Notes: generated by a model not told the origin, from the sequence alone. Positions 9,286 through 20,308 are shown, counted from the stretch's first letter. The stretch: 64,000 nucleotides of DNA from Pseudomonas multiresinivorans (GCF_012971725.1 NZ_CP048833.1:4216001-4280000), one strand, 5' to 3'. Numbers and translations: made by a program.

Positions 9286-9314
9286 TTGACTCAAAAGTCA
9301 GCTTTCCATAAATT
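9286..9314 (+). promoter_or_regulatory. Putative xdhA promoter with overlapping inverted repeats
   Basis: TTGACT (9286-9291) and TAAATT (9309-9314) are separated by 17 bp in an AT-rich stretch upstream of xdhA. An inverted repeat TGACT-CAAA-AGTCA (9287-9300) overlaps the -35 box, and an imperfect palindrome CTGACCTTTAGGACAG lies just upstream (9262-9277). No KTGTAYACAA site of the purine regulon is present, so xdh may answer to another regulator. Confidence 0.5.
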
Positions 9315-9362
9315 CGCCATCCAGTGCCCTACCAAAAACAAGAATCAGCCTGGAGGCAAGCC

Positions 9363-10818
<1,456 letters not shown>

Positions 10819-10826
<8 letters not shown>

Positions 10827-13209
10827 GCCCCAGAAAAGCCAGGAAGAACTCACCGCGCTGTTCCGCGCCGACCTGACCACCGGCGTCGGCCGCAGCGTCA
10901 AGCACGAGAGCGCGCCCAAACACGTCAGCGGCGAAGCGCAATACATCGACGACCGCCTGGAATTCCCCAACCAGCTGCACGTCTACGCCCGCATGAGCGA
11001 CCGCGCCCATGCGCGCATCACCAGGCTGGACGTCAGCCCCTGCTACCAGTTCCCCGGCGTCGCCATCGCCATCACCAAGGATGACGTGCCCGGCCAGCTG
11101 GACATCGGCCCGGTCGTCGCCGGCGACCCGCTGCTGGCGGACGGCAAGGTCGAGTACGTCGGCCAGATGGTCATCGCCGTCGCCGCCGACAGCCTGGAAA
11201 CCGCGCGCAAGGCCGCCATGGCCGCGATCATCGAGTACGAGGACTTGGAACCGGTGCTCGACGTGGTCGAGGCGCTGCGCAAGAAGCACTTCGTGCTGGA
11301 CAGCCACCAGCACAAGATCGGCGATTCGGAAGGCCAGTTGGCCACCGCGCCGAACCGCATCCAGGGCACCCTGCACATCGGCGGCCAGGAGCACTTCTAC
11401 CTGGAGACGCAGATTTCCTCGGTGATGCCCACCGAAGACGGCGGCGTGATCGTCTATACCTCCACGCAGAACCCCACCGAAGTGCAGAAGCTGGTGGCCG
11501 AAGTGCTGGGCATCTCCTTCAACAAGGTGGTCATCGACATGCGCCGCATGGGTGGCGGCTTCGGCGGCAAGGAAACCCAGGCCGCTGCACCTGCCTGCCT
11601 GTGCGCGGTGATCGCGCGCCTCACCGGCCGCCCGACGAAGATGCGCCTGCCGCGCGTCGAAGACATGCAGATGACAGGCAAGCGCCACCCCTTCTATGTC
11701 GAGTACGACGTGGGTTTCGAGGATGACGGCCTGCTGCACGGCATCAACATCGAGCTGGCCGGCAACTGCGGCTACTCGCCGGACCTCTCCGGCTCCATCG
11801 TCGACCGCGCGATGTTCCACTCGGACAACGCCTACTTCCTCGGCAACGCCACGGTGAACGGTCACCGCTGCAAGACCAACACCGCGTCGAACACCGCCTA
11901 CCGCGGCTTCGGCGGCCCGCAGGGCATGGTCGCCATCGAGGAGATCATGGACGCCGTCGCGCGCCATCTGGGCAAGGACCCGCTGGAAGTGCGCAAGCGC
12001 AACTACTACGGCAAGGACGAGCGCAACGTCACCCACTACTACCAGCAGGTCGAACACAACCTGCTGGAGGAAATGACCGAGGAACTGGAAGCCAGCGCCG
12101 AGTACGCCAAGCGCCGCGCCGAGATTCGAGCGTTCAACGCCAGCAGCCCGGTGCTGAAGAAAGGCCTGTCGCTGACTCCGGTGAAATTCGGCATCAGCTT
12201 CACCGCCACCTTCCTCAACCAGGCCGGTGCGCTGATCCACATCTACACCGATGGCAGCATCCACCTGAACCACGGCGGCACCGAGATGGGCCAGGGCCTG
12301 AACACCAAGGTCGCCCAGGTGGTCGCCGAGATCTTCCAGGTCGACATCGACCGCGTGCAGATCACCGCGACCAACACCGACAAGGTGCCCAACACCTCCC
12401 CGACCGCCGCATCCTCCGGTGCCGACCTGAACGGCAAGGCCGCGCAGAACGCCGCCGAAATCCTCAAGCAGCGCCTGGTGGAGTTCGCCGCCAAGCACTG
12501 GAAGGTCACCGAGGATGACATCGAGTTCCGCAATAACCAGGTGCGCGTGCGCGACCTGATCCTGCCGTTCGAGGAGCTGGTGCAGCAGGCCTACTTTGGC
12601 CAGGTATCGCTCTCCTCCACCGGCTTCTACCGCACGCCGAAGATCTACTACGACCGCAGCCAGGCGCGCGGCCGGCCGTTCTACTACTTCGCCTATGGCG
12701 TGTCCTGCTCGGAAGTGATCGTCGACACCCTCACCGGCGAGTACAAGATGCTGCGCAGCGACATCCTCCATGACGTCGGCGCCTCGCTGAACCCGGCCAT
12801 CGACATCGGCCAGGTGGAAGGCGGCTTCGTCCAGGGCATGGGCTGGCTGACCATGGAAGAGCTGGTGTGGAACGCCAAGGGCAAGCTGATGACCAACGGC
12901 CCGGCGAGCTACAAGATCCCGGCCATCGCCGACATGCCCATCGACCTGCGGGTGAAGCTGGTGGAAAACCGCAAGAACCCGGAGCAGACGGTTTTCCACT
13001 CCAAGGCCGTCGGCGAGCCGCCGTTCATGCTGGGCATCTCGGTGTTCTGCGCGATCAAGGACGCCGTGGCGAGCCTGGCCGACTACCGCGCCCAGCCGCA
13101 GATCGACGCCCCTGCCACCCCCGAGCGCGTGCTCTGGGGCGTGGAGCAGATGCGCAAGCTGAAGCTGGCCCAGGCCGAGAAAGCACCGGCTCAGGTCGAG
13201 CCGGCGTGA
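10819..13209 (+). CDS. xdhB: Xanthine dehydrogenase large (molybdopterin) subunit XdhB
   Basis: Catalytic subunit of 796 residues binding the sulfurated molybdenum cofactor where the purine is hydroxylated. Recognisable are the aldehyde-oxidase/xanthine-dehydrogenase a/b hammerhead at the N-terminus, the glycine-rich Mo-cofactor loop RMGGGFGGKET, the TEMGQGLNTK segment, and near the C-terminus AVGEPPFMLG with the conserved active-site Glu. Length agrees with bacterial XdhB. It starts inside the end of xdhA and is followed, after a REP pair, by xdhC, which services its cofactor. A very long open frame on the opposite strand here is only a high-GC antisense shadow. Confidence 0.96.
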
Positions 13210-13296
13210 TGTGACCATGGGGCACCGCTGGCAGGGAGAGACGTCCCCACTTCCGTCCTCCGCCCTGCCAACGGTACCCCACCCTAAAGAAGAACC

Positions 13297-13367
13297 GTAG
13301 GAGCGGACTCCGTCCGCGATAGGTCCGCATCACGCCGGATGCAATCGCGGACAGAGTCCGCTCCTAC
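13297..13367. repeat. REP pair (type B)
   Basis: Two inverted 24-bp arms of the variant with core GTAGGAGCGGACTCCGTCCG (13297-13320 and 13344-13367) flank a 23-bp spacer between xdhB and xdhC. The same variant recurs at 15815 and 30753-30819. Confidence 0.85.
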
Positions 13368-13395
13368 GCAAAGCCCAACCTTGAGGTTCGTCACG

Positions 13396-14247
13396 ATGAA
13401 CTGGATCAGTGCCCTCGCCGACCTGCAACAGCGCGCCGAAGCCAGCGTGCTGGTGACCATCATCGAAGAACGAGGCTCGACCCCGCGCAACGCCGGCTCG
13501 AAGATGGTCGTCAGCGCCGACAAGATCTACGACACCATCGGCGGCGGCCACCTCGAATTCAAGGCCATGGCCATCGCGCGGGAAATGCTGCTGGCCCGCG
13601 AGCGCGAGCCGAAGCTGGAGCGCTTCAGCCTCGGCGCCAGCCTCGGCCAGTGCTGCGGCGGCGCCACCGTGCTGCTGTTCGAACCCATGGGCCAGCCCCA
13701 GGCGCACATCGCCGTGTTCGGCGCCGGCCATGTCGGCCGCGCCCTGGTACCGCTGCTTGCCAGCCTGCCGTGCAAGGTGCGCTGGATCGACTCGCGGGAA
13801 ACCGAGTTTCCCGACTACATCCCTGAGGGCGTCACCCGCGCGATCAACGAGGATGTGATCGACGAGATCGACGAAATGCCCGCTGGTAGCTACTTCATCG
13901 TCATGACCCACAACCACGCCCTGGACCTGGAGCTGACCGCGAAGATCCTCGAGCGCAACGACTTCACCTACTTCGGCCTGATCGGCTCGGACACCAAGCG
14001 CGCCAAGTTCGAACACCGCCTGCGCGACCGCGGTTTCGCCGCCGACACAGTGCAGCGCATGCGCTGCCCCATGGGCATCAGCGAAGTGAAGGGCAAGCTG
14101 CCGGTTGAGATCGCCGTGTCCATTGCCGGCGAAGTCATCGCCACCTACAACGCCACCTTCGGTCAGGAGACCGGCAAGGGCGAGAACACCGTGGCCAAAC
14201 TGTTACCCAACAGCCGCCGCGCGCGCACCGCCGAAAGCGGCGCCTGA
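13396..14247 (+). CDS. xdhC: Xanthine dehydrogenase accessory protein XdhC
   Basis: Molybdenum-cofactor chaperone that binds the cofactor, promotes its sulfuration and delivers it to XdhB. The 283-residue protein has the XdhC/CoxI N-terminal domain (VTIIEERGSTPRNAGSKM, then GGGHLE and LGQCCGG) and a C-terminal Rossmann-type domain with GAGHVGRAL. The start MNWISALADLQQ at 13396 is preferred because the upstream in-frame ATG at 13339 lies within the REP arm and would encode repeat-derived residues. It follows xdhAB on the same strand across a REP pair and precedes guaD, probably within one transcription unit. Confidence 0.93.
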   Translation: MNWISALADLQQRAEASVLVTIIEERGSTPRNAGSKMVVSADKIYDTIGGGHLEFKAMAIAREMLLAREREPKLERFSLGASLGQCCGGATVLLFEPMGQPQAHIAVFGAGHVGRALVPLLASLPCKVRWIDSRETEFPDYIPEGVTRAINEDVIDEIDEMPAGSYFIVMTHNHALDLELTAKILERNDFTYFGLIGSDTKRAKFEHRLRDRGFAADTVQRMRCPMGISEVKGKLPVEIAVSIAGEVIATYNATFGQETGKGENTVAKLLPNSRRARTAESGA

Positions 14248-14271
14248 TAGCCCGATTGCCGGCCACGTGTG

Positions 14272-14351
14272 ATGGGTATCGCTGCGCTCCACCCATCCTA
14301 CAAAAAAAGACCCAGCGTTCCGTAGGATGGGTGGAGCGAAGCGATACCCAT
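14272..14351. repeat. Inverted repeat pair (type C)
   Basis: A third repeat family: 30-bp arms at 14272-14301 and 14322-14351 in inverted orientation, core GATGGGTATCGCTGCGCTCC, separated by 20 bp. It lies between xdhC and guaD and appears once in this window. REP-like behaviour is inferred from symmetry and placement. Confidence 0.75.
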
Positions 14352-14397
14352 CGAACAGCGTCCAAAGACGCGATATTTTTCGATTTGCGAGAGATTG

Positions 14398-15702
14398 ATG
14401 AGCACTCAAGCCAAAGCCTACCGCGCCAGCATCCTGCACAGCGTCGCCGACCCGGCCGAAGTCGGCGTGGAGCAGTCCTACCAGTATTTCGAGGACGGCA
14501 TCCTGCTGGTGGAAGACGGCAAGGTCGCCCGCCTCGGCCACGCCGCCGAGCTGCTGCCGCAACTGGGCGGCGTGGAAGTGGTCGAGTACCGCGACGCGCT
14601 GATCACCCCCGGCTTCATCGACACCCACATCCACTACCCGCAGACCGGCATGATCGCCTCCTACGGCGAGCAACTGCTGGACTGGCTGAACACCTACACC
14701 TTCCCCACCGAGAAGCAGTTCGCCGACCCGGCCCACGCCGCCGATGTCGCCGGCATCTTCCTCAAGGAACTGCTGCGCGCCGGCACCACCACCGCGCTGG
14801 TGTTCGGTACCGTGCACCCGCAGTCGGTGGACGCCCTGTTCGACGCCGCCGAGAAGCTCGACCTGCGCCTGATCGCCGGTAAGGTGATGATGGACCGCAA
14901 TGCCCCGGACTACCTGACCGATACCGCCGAAAGCAGCTACACCGACAGCAAGGCGCTGATCGAGCGCTGGCACGGCAAGGGCCGCCTGCTCTACGCGGTG
15001 ACCCCGCGCTTCGCCCCGACCAGCACCCCGGAACAGCTCGACGCCGCTGGCCGCCTGCTCAAGGAGTTCCCGGGCGTGTACCTGCACACGCACCTGTCGG
15101 AAAACCTCAAGGAAATCGAGTGGGTCAAGGAGCTGTTCCCGGAGCGCAAGGGCTATCTGGACGTCTACGACCACCACGGCCTGCTCGGCCCGCGCTCGGT
15201 ATTCGCCCACGGTGTGCACCTGTGCGACGGCGAGTGCCAGCGCCTGTCGGAAACCGGCTCGTCCGTGGCCTTCTGCCCGACCTCCAACCTGTTCCTCGGC
15301 AGCGGCCTGTTCGACCTGGCGAAGCTGGAGAAGCACAAGGTGAAAGTCGGCCTGGGCACCGACGTCGGCGCCGGCACCAGCTTCTCCCAGCTGCAATCGC
15401 TGAACGAGGCCTACAAGGTCATGCAGCTGCAGGGCATCAAGCTCGACCCGTTCAAGTCGCTGTACCTGGCCACTCTCGGTGGCGCCCGCGCACTGGAGCT
15501 GGAAGACAAGGTCGGCAGCTTCGCCCAGGGCAACGAGGCCGACTTCGTGGTCCTCGACTACAAGGCCACCCCGCTGCTGGACTACCGCCTGCAGCAGGCG
15601 AAAACCCTGGAGGAGAAACTCTTCGCACTGGTCATCCTCGGCGACGACCGTACCGTGAAGGAAACCTTCGCGCACGGCCGCAACGTGCATCGCCGCGGTT
15701 GA
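14398..15702 (+). CDS. guaD: Guanine deaminase GuaD
   Basis: Amidohydrolase-superfamily enzyme that hydrolyses guanine to xanthine and ammonia, feeding XdhAB. The 434 residues contain the metal-binding pattern DTHIHYPQ (about residue 80), HTHLSEN, FAHGVHL and the C-terminal GLGTDVGAGTSF with the metal-ligand Asp; SGSSVAFCPTSNLFLGSG-type sequence precedes it. ATG 14398 is preferred; a TTG immediately before it is the other possibility. It follows xdhC after a repeat pair and ends before a strong terminator, so xdhABC-guaD can form one purine-to-urate unit. Confidence 0.95.
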   Translation: MSTQAKAYRASILHSVADPAEVGVEQSYQYFEDGILLVEDGKVARLGHAAELLPQLGGVEVVEYRDALITPGFIDTHIHYPQTGMIASYGEQLLDWLNTYTFPTEKQFADPAHAADVAGIFLKELLRAGTTTALVFGTVHPQSVDALFDAAEKLDLRLIAGKVMMDRNAPDYLTDTAESSYTDSKALIERWHGKGRLLYAVTPRFAPTSTPEQLDAAGRLLKEFPGVYLHTHLSENLKEIEWVKELFPERKGYLDVYDHHGLLGPRSVFAHGVHLCDGECQRLSETGSSVAFCPTSNLFLGSGLFDLAKLEKHKVKVGLGTDVGAGTSFSQLQSLNEAYKVMQLQGIKLDPFKSLYLATLGGARALELEDKVGSFAQGNEADFVVLDYKATPLLDYRLQQAKTLEEKLFALVILGDDRTVKETFAHGRNVHRRG

Positions 15703-15716
15703 CCCCTTACGGCTTC

Positions 15717-15767
15717 GGCGCCGGGTCCTCGCTCAGGACCAACCCGGCGCCGGGGCCGCTTTTCTTT
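15717..15767 (+). terminator. Terminator after guaD
   Basis: GGCGCCGGGT (15717-15726) pairs with ACCCGGCGCC (15742-15751), with an inner GTCC/GGAC extension, followed after GGGGCCGC by TTTTCTTT (15760-15767). The T tract is slightly displaced from the stem. Confidence 0.6.
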
Positions 15768-15814
15768 CCACGATGCGTGGCGCCGCTATTTCGGTGCCAG
15801 GCTTCCCTGCGTGC

Positions 15815-15941
15815 GTAGGAGCGGACTCCGTCCGCGATCGATTCCCGGCAACGCGACGGTGCCAACCTGGGTTCGCGAGCAAGCTCGCTCCTACGAAGAG
15901 CGCATCAGTACGAACCTGTAGGAGCGAGCTTGCTCGCGAAC
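15815..15941. repeat. REP cluster: one type B and two type A arms
   Basis: A type B arm (15815-15838) is followed by an inverted type A pair (15871-15894 reversed, 15918-15941 forward). Mixed families in one array between guaD and the usp gene show that the two REP types occupy the same intergenic sites. Confidence 0.85.
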
Positions 15942-15967
15942 CGCACGACACCGAGCCAACAGGCACG

Positions 15968-16390
15968 CTACTCCCTCACCTCGACCAACACCGGGCACGG
16001 CGCCCGCTCGATCACCCGCTGCCCCACCGATGGGTCCAGCAGCCGTTCGATGCGCCCCAGATGCCGGTGCCCGATCACGATGAGGTCGCACTCCAGCCGC
16101 TCCGCCTCGCGCAGGATCGCCCGCGCAGGATCACCGGCCACCACCGCTCCCGTCGCCACACACGGCTGCAACTGCACCACGGCGTCATCCACCAGCGCCT
16201 GGGCCTCGTGCTGCTCCTGCTCCGCCGGCGGGTACTCCAGCGCATCCTGGCGCGGCATGGCGAAAGCGCGGTCCACGGCGCATACCACATGCACCAGCGC
16301 ATCACTGCACCGCGCCAACTCGGCGGCACTGGCAATGATCCTCGGCGACTGCGCCGCGCCGTCGATGGCCAGAAGAATCCGCTTGAACAT
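15968..16390 (-). CDS. Universal stress protein (UspA family)
   Basis: A 140-residue single-domain UspA protein, a small soluble nucleotide-binding fold used in stress survival. It starts MFKRILLAIDGAAQSPR with the typical first strand and Asp, and ends with the ATP-loop region IVIGHRHLGRIERLL and the final strand CPVLVEV. The start at 16390 has a good GGAGAAAG ribosome site. It is divergent from a LysR gene across 164 bp holding a TGCG-N5-CGCA palindrome, so that regulator may control it. It is not part of the purine pathway and seems to belong with the efflux cargo segment. Confidence 0.88.
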   Translation of the reverse strand: MFKRILLAIDGAAQSPRIIASAAELARCSDALVHVVCAVDRAFAMPRQDALEYPPAEQEQHEAQALVDDAVVQLQPCVATGAVVAGDPARAILREAERLECDLIVIGHRHLGRIERLLDPSVGQRVIERAPCPVLVEVRE

Positions 16391-16476
16391 GCCTTTCTCC
16401 TTCATGAAACGAAATCCGCCGCCATTCTTCGGGCCAGGGCGCGCACCGTAAAGGCACGAAAAACGTAATGAACCAT

Positions 16477-16489
16477 TGCGTCAAACGCA
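16477..16489. promoter_or_regulatory. Candidate LysR operator between usp and lysR
   Basis: TGCGTCAAACGCA fits T-N11-A and has symmetric arms TGCG/CGCA around 5 bp. The identical arm pattern recurs upstream of the MFS efflux operon at 17491-17503. It lies 65 bp before the LysR start and 86 bp before the usp start. Confidence 0.55.
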
Positions 16490-16554
16490 CGCTTGCCCAT
16501 CTAGCCCGTCACAATGGAACATGAATGGCAACGTGCCAAACCTTCGGAGTCACC

Positions 16555-17478
16555 ATGGCCCTGCCCGATCTCAACCTGCTGGTCGCCCTCAACATCCTGC
16601 TGGAAGAAGGCAGCGTGGTCGGCGCCGCGCGGCGCATGCACCTCAGCCCGCCGGCGATGAGCCGCACCCTGTCGCGCATCCGCGAAGCGGTCGGCGACCC
16701 GATCATGGTCCGTGCCGGGCGCAACCTGGTGCCGACGCCGCGCGCACTGCAGTTGCGCGAGGAAGTCAGCGACCTGGTGGAACACGCCATGCGCCTGTTC
16801 AATGCCAAGGAAAACCTGCGCATGGACCAGCTCGAGCGCTGCTTCGTGCTGCGCTCCAACAACGTACTGGTGGGCGGCTTTGCCTCGCGCATGCTGGCGG
16901 TGATGAAGGAAGAAGCGCCGCGCTGCAGCCTGCGCATCGCTCCCGAAGCCGACTTCGACGACGAAGCCCTGCGGCAGAACCGCATCGACCTCTACATTGG
17001 CGCCACCTCGACGCTGGAGCCGGAAATCCGCACGCAGACGCTGTTCACCACCAACTTCGTCGGCCTGGCGCGGCGCGACCACCCGATCTTCGATGACGAG
17101 ATCACCCCGGAGCGCTTCGCTTCGTTTCCGCAGATCAGCGTGTCCCGCCGCGGCCGAGCCATCGGGCCAATCGACGAGGAACTGGCGAACCTCGGCCTGC
17201 GCCGCGAAATCCGCCTCACCGCGCCGACCTTCCACTCCTCGATCTTCGCCCTGCTGGAATCCGACCTGGTACTGCCCATCGCCGAGCATTCGCTGTGGCG
17301 CCTCGACCGCCTGGGCTTCGCCCTGCGCCAGTTCGACATCCCGCTGCCGCTGAAATCCGTGGTGATCCTCCAGGCCTGGCACCCGCGCTTCGACAACGAC
17401 CCCGCACACAGCTGGCTGCGGCAGACGGTGAAGCGTGTGTGCATCGAATTGCGCGAGAGCTCCGGCCTGCTGAGCTGA
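16555..17478 (+). CDS. LysR-family transcriptional regulator
   Basis: A 307-residue LTTR. The N-terminal winged helix (residues 1-65) contains LNLLVALNILLEEGSVVGAA and LSPPAMSRTLSRIREAVGDP; the two-lobed ligand-binding domain follows. ATG 16555 has a CGGAG ribosome site; an upstream ATG at 16525 lacks one. The sequence resembles the NodD/SyrM/LinR-type branch (ALPDLNLLVAL opening). It is directly upstream of a three-gene efflux operon on the same strand and divergent from usp, with matching palindromes at both promoters, so it is most likely their regulator. The inducer is unknown. Confidence 0.9.
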   Translation: MALPDLNLLVALNILLEEGSVVGAARRMHLSPPAMSRTLSRIREAVGDPIMVRAGRNLVPTPRALQLREEVSDLVEHAMRLFNAKENLRMDQLERCFVLRSNNVLVGGFASRMLAVMKEEAPRCSLRIAPEADFDDEALRQNRIDLYIGATSTLEPEIRTQTLFTTNFVGLARRDHPIFDDEITPERFASFPQISVSRRGRAIGPIDEELANLGLRREIRLTAPTFHSSIFALLESDLVLPIAEHSLWRLDRLGFALRQFDIPLPLKSVVILQAWHPRFDNDPAHSWLRQTVKRVCIELRESSGLLS

Positions 17479-17488
17479 TTGCGCGACC

Positions 17489-17505
17489 AGTGCGCCATAC
17501 GCACT
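17489..17505. promoter_or_regulatory. Candidate LysR operator before the efflux operon
   Basis: AGTGCGCCATACGCACT is a 6-bp-arm perfect inverted repeat with a 5-bp centre and contains TGCG-N5-CGCA, the pattern found at 16477. A possible -10 TAGACT lies downstream at 17550-17555. Confidence 0.55.
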
Positions 17506-17641
17506 GATTAGCTGCAATCATTTCAATTTCCACAGCTATCGACCTTCCCTAGACTCGGTCGCAAATACCCGAGTTGATTCCTATGCCTTGCACATCACCG
17601 CCTACCGGCGGCGGCATCGGCCACCCCCGCGGAGGCCGGCC

Positions 17642-19225
17642 ATGACCGCGCTCGCCCCGATTTCCGCCGCCAGTCCGCAACCGGCCAAGCCCGTCACGCC
17701 AGCCGCCCCCCAGCCGTTCGGCCTGCGCATCGTGGTCGGCATGCTCGGCGTGCTGATCGCCTCCCTCAGCGCCGGGCTCAACGAGAAGGTCACCGACCTG
17801 GCCATGACCGACGTGCGCGGCGCGCTGTCCATCGGCCATGACGAAGGCACCTGGCTGCTCGCCCTCTATTCGGCGGCGCAGGTCGCCGCCATGGCCTTCG
17901 CGCCCTGGTTCTCGGTCACCGTGTCGCTGCGCCGCTTCACCCTCGGCGCCATCGCCTGCTTTGCCCTGCTCGCGCTGCTCTGCCCGTTCGCGCCGAACGT
18001 CGAGACGCTCTACCTGTTGCGCCTGCTGCAAGGCTTCGCCGGCGGCTGCATGCCGCCGATGCTGATGACCGTGGCGCTGCGCTTCCTGCCGCCGGGCGTC
18101 AAGCTCTACGGCCTGGGCGCCTATGCGCTGACCGCCACCTTCGCGCCCAACCTGGGCATGCCGCTGGCCGCGCTGTGGACCGAGTTCGTCGGCTGGCAGT
18201 GGGTGTTCTGGCAGGTCATCCCGCTCTGCGCCGTGGCGCTGGCCGCCGTCGCCTGGGGCATCCCGCAGGACCCACTACGCCTGGAGCGCTTGCGCCAGTT
18301 CGACACCATCGGCCTCGCACTCGGCCTGCCGGGCATCCTGATGCTGGTGATCGGTCTGCTGCAGGGCGAGCGCCTGAACTGGTTCGAGTCGGACCTGATC
18401 ACCCTGCTGGTGATCGGCGGCGCCGGGCTGCTGGTGGCGTTCTTCGTCAACGAGTGGACGCATCCGCTGCCGTTCTTCCGCCTGGACATCCTCAAGCGGC
18501 GCAACTTCACCCACTCGCTGATCACCCTCGCCGGCGTGCTGGTGGTGCTCGGCGCGTGCTCCGGCGTGCCGGCGTCCTACCTCGCCTCCGCCCACGGTTA
18601 TCGCCCGCTGCAATCGGCGCCCATGGCACTGCTGGTAGCGCTGCCGCAACTGGTCTCGCTGCCGCTGATCGCTGCACTGTGCAACATCCCGCGGGTGGAT
18701 TGCCGCTGGGTGCTGGCCATCGGCATCAGCCTGTGCGGGCTCTCGGCCTTCGGCATGAGCCAGCTCACCAGCGAGTGGACGCGGGAGAACTTCTACGCCC
18801 TGCTGGCGTTGCAGATCATCGGCCAGCCGATGGCCGTGGTGCCGCTACTGATGTCCGCCACCAGCGTCGTTGCGCCCATCGAAGGACCGTTCGCCTCGGC
18901 CTGGTTCAACAGCGTGCGCGGCTTCTCCGCGGTGCTGGGTAGCGCCATCGTGTCGTTCCTGATGACCTGGCGCGAGCACTACCACTCCAATCGCCTGGTC
19001 GACCATCTGGGCAACGCCCAGCAGGCCCTCGGCCTGCGCCTGGAGCAACTGGGCGGCGCCGAAAACGTCGGCCGCCTGGCCGGCCAGGTGCGCGGCCAGG
19101 CCGGCGTGCTCGCCGCCTCCGACACGTTGCTGGCGATGTCCTGGCTGGCCGCCGCCCTGCTCGTTCTGATTCCGCTGATGCCGCTGCGGGTCTATCCGCC
19201 GCGCCCCGTCATCCCCAACCACTGA
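17642..19225 (+). CDS. MFS drug:H+ antiporter, DHA2 (EmrB-like) family
   Basis: Inner-membrane proton-driven exporter of 527 residues with about 14 hydrophobic segments, the DHA2/EmrB layout. A cytoplasmic Ala/Pro-rich tail of about 30 residues precedes the first membrane segment (FGLRIVVGMLGVLIASLSAG). The motif LRLLQGFAGGCMPPML matches the motif-C side of DHA2 proteins. The start at 17642 has a GGAGG ribosome site. It is followed 15 bp later by the periplasmic adaptor and then by the outer-membrane channel, forming a complete tripartite efflux operon. Substrate is not predictable; aromatic compounds or drugs are usual for this type. Confidence 0.9.
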   Translation: MTALAPISAASPQPAKPVTPAAPQPFGLRIVVGMLGVLIASLSAGLNEKVTDLAMTDVRGALSIGHDEGTWLLALYSAAQVAAMAFAPWFSVTVSLRRFTLGAIACFALLALLCPFAPNVETLYLLRLLQGFAGGCMPPMLMTVALRFLPPGVKLYGLGAYALTATFAPNLGMPLAALWTEFVGWQWVFWQVIPLCAVALAAVAWGIPQDPLRLERLRQFDTIGLALGLPGILMLVIGLLQGERLNWFESDLITLLVIGGAGLLVAFFVNEWTHPLPFFRLDILKRRNFTHSLITLAGVLVVLGACSGVPASYLASAHGYRPLQSAPMALLVALPQLVSLPLIAALCNIPRVDCRWVLAIGISLCGLSAFGMSQLTSEWTRENFYALLALQIIGQPMAVVPLLMSATSVVAPIEGPFASAWFNSVRGFSAVLGSAIVSFLMTWREHYHSNRLVDHLGNAQQALGLRLEQLGGAENVGRLAGQVRGQAGVLAASDTLLAMSWLAAALLVLIPLMPLRVYPPRPVIPNH

Positions 19226-19240
19226 TTCAAAGGTCTGCCC

Positions 19241-20308
19241 ATGTCGAAACTCAGCTCCCGTCGCGGCAGTCTGGCCCTGGTTGCCGTGCTGCTGCTCGCC
19301 CTTGTCGTCTACCTGCTGCTGCGCCTGCTCGGCCCGAGCCGTGAGCAGAGCACGGACGACGCCTACATCCACGCGGACTTCACCCTGGTGGCGCCGAAAG
19401 TCGCCGGCTTCATCGAGGAAGTGCTGGTGGAAGACAACCAGTCGGTGAAGGCCGGGCAGGTCCTGGCGCGCATCGACGCCCGCGACTACCGCGCCGCGCT
19501 GGATGCCGCCGAAGCCGACGTGCTGGCCGCCGAGGCGCGTCATCACCACGTCGCCGCCGACCTCGAACGCCAGCAGGCAGTGATCGCCCAGTCCGCCGCC
19601 CAGGTGCAAGCCGACCAGGCCGCGCTGACCTTCGCCACACAGGAACTCAACCGCTACCAGCACCTCGCCACTCAGGGCGCCGGCACCTTGCAGAACGCCC
19701 AGCAGGCGCGCTCGCACGTCGACTCGGCGAAGGCCGTGCTGGACAAGAACAAGGCCGCCGCCCTCGCCGCTCGCAAGCAACTCGACGTACTACTGGCGCA
19801 GCAGGCCGAAGCCCTCGGCGCGCTGAAGCGCGGGCAGGCGCAGTTGCAGCAGGCGCAACTCAACCTGTCGTACACCGAAATCCGCGCCCCCTTCGACGGC
19901 ATGGTCGGCCGCCGCGCCGTGCGCGTGGGCGCCTACACCACGCCGGGCAATGCATTGCTGGCGGTGGTGCCGCTGCAGGACGCCTATGTGGTCGGCAACT
20001 TCCAGGAAACCCAGCTCACCGACGTGCAGCCCGGCCAGATGGTCGAGATCAGCATCGACACCTTTCCTGGCGAGAAACTGCGCGGCCACGTCGACAGCAT
20101 CGCCCCGGCCACCGGCCTGAGCTTCGCGCCCATCGCCCCGGACAACGCCACGGGCAACTTCACCAAGATCGTCCAGCGCATCCCGGTGAAGATCGTCCTC
20201 GACGCCGACCAGCCGCTGCGCGACAGGCTGCGCGTAGGCATGTCGGTGATTGCGCGGATCGACACCGGCAAACACGCCGACGGTGAGCAGAAGGTGGCCG
20301 TGCAATGA
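19241..20308 (+). CDS. HlyD/EmrA-type membrane fusion protein
   Basis: Periplasmic adaptor joining the MFS pump to the outer-membrane channel. The 355-residue protein has one N-terminal membrane anchor (residues 10-29, SLALVAVLLLALVVYLLLRL), then STDDAYIHADFTLVAPKVAG (the EmrA/HlyD first lipoyl half), a long alpha-hairpin (about 90-200, Ala/Gln rich), the second lipoyl half (IRAPFDGMVGRRAVRVGAY) and the beta-barrel domain. It is cotranscribed with the upstream MFS gene, and its stop overlaps the start of the outer-membrane gene by 4 bp (ATGA). Confidence 0.92.
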   Translation: MSKLSSRRGSLALVAVLLLALVVYLLLRLLGPSREQSTDDAYIHADFTLVAPKVAGFIEEVLVEDNQSVKAGQVLARIDARDYRAALDAAEADVLAAEARHHHVAADLERQQAVIAQSAAQVQADQAALTFATQELNRYQHLATQGAGTLQNAQQARSHVDSAKAVLDKNKAAALAARKQLDVLLAQQAEALGALKRGQAQLQQAQLNLSYTEIRAPFDGMVGRRAVRVGAYTTPGNALLAVVPLQDAYVVGNFQETQLTDVQPGQMVEISIDTFPGEKLRGHVDSIAPATGLSFAPIAPDNATGNFTKIVQRIPVKIVLDADQPLRDRLRVGMSVIARIDTGKHADGEQKVAVQ

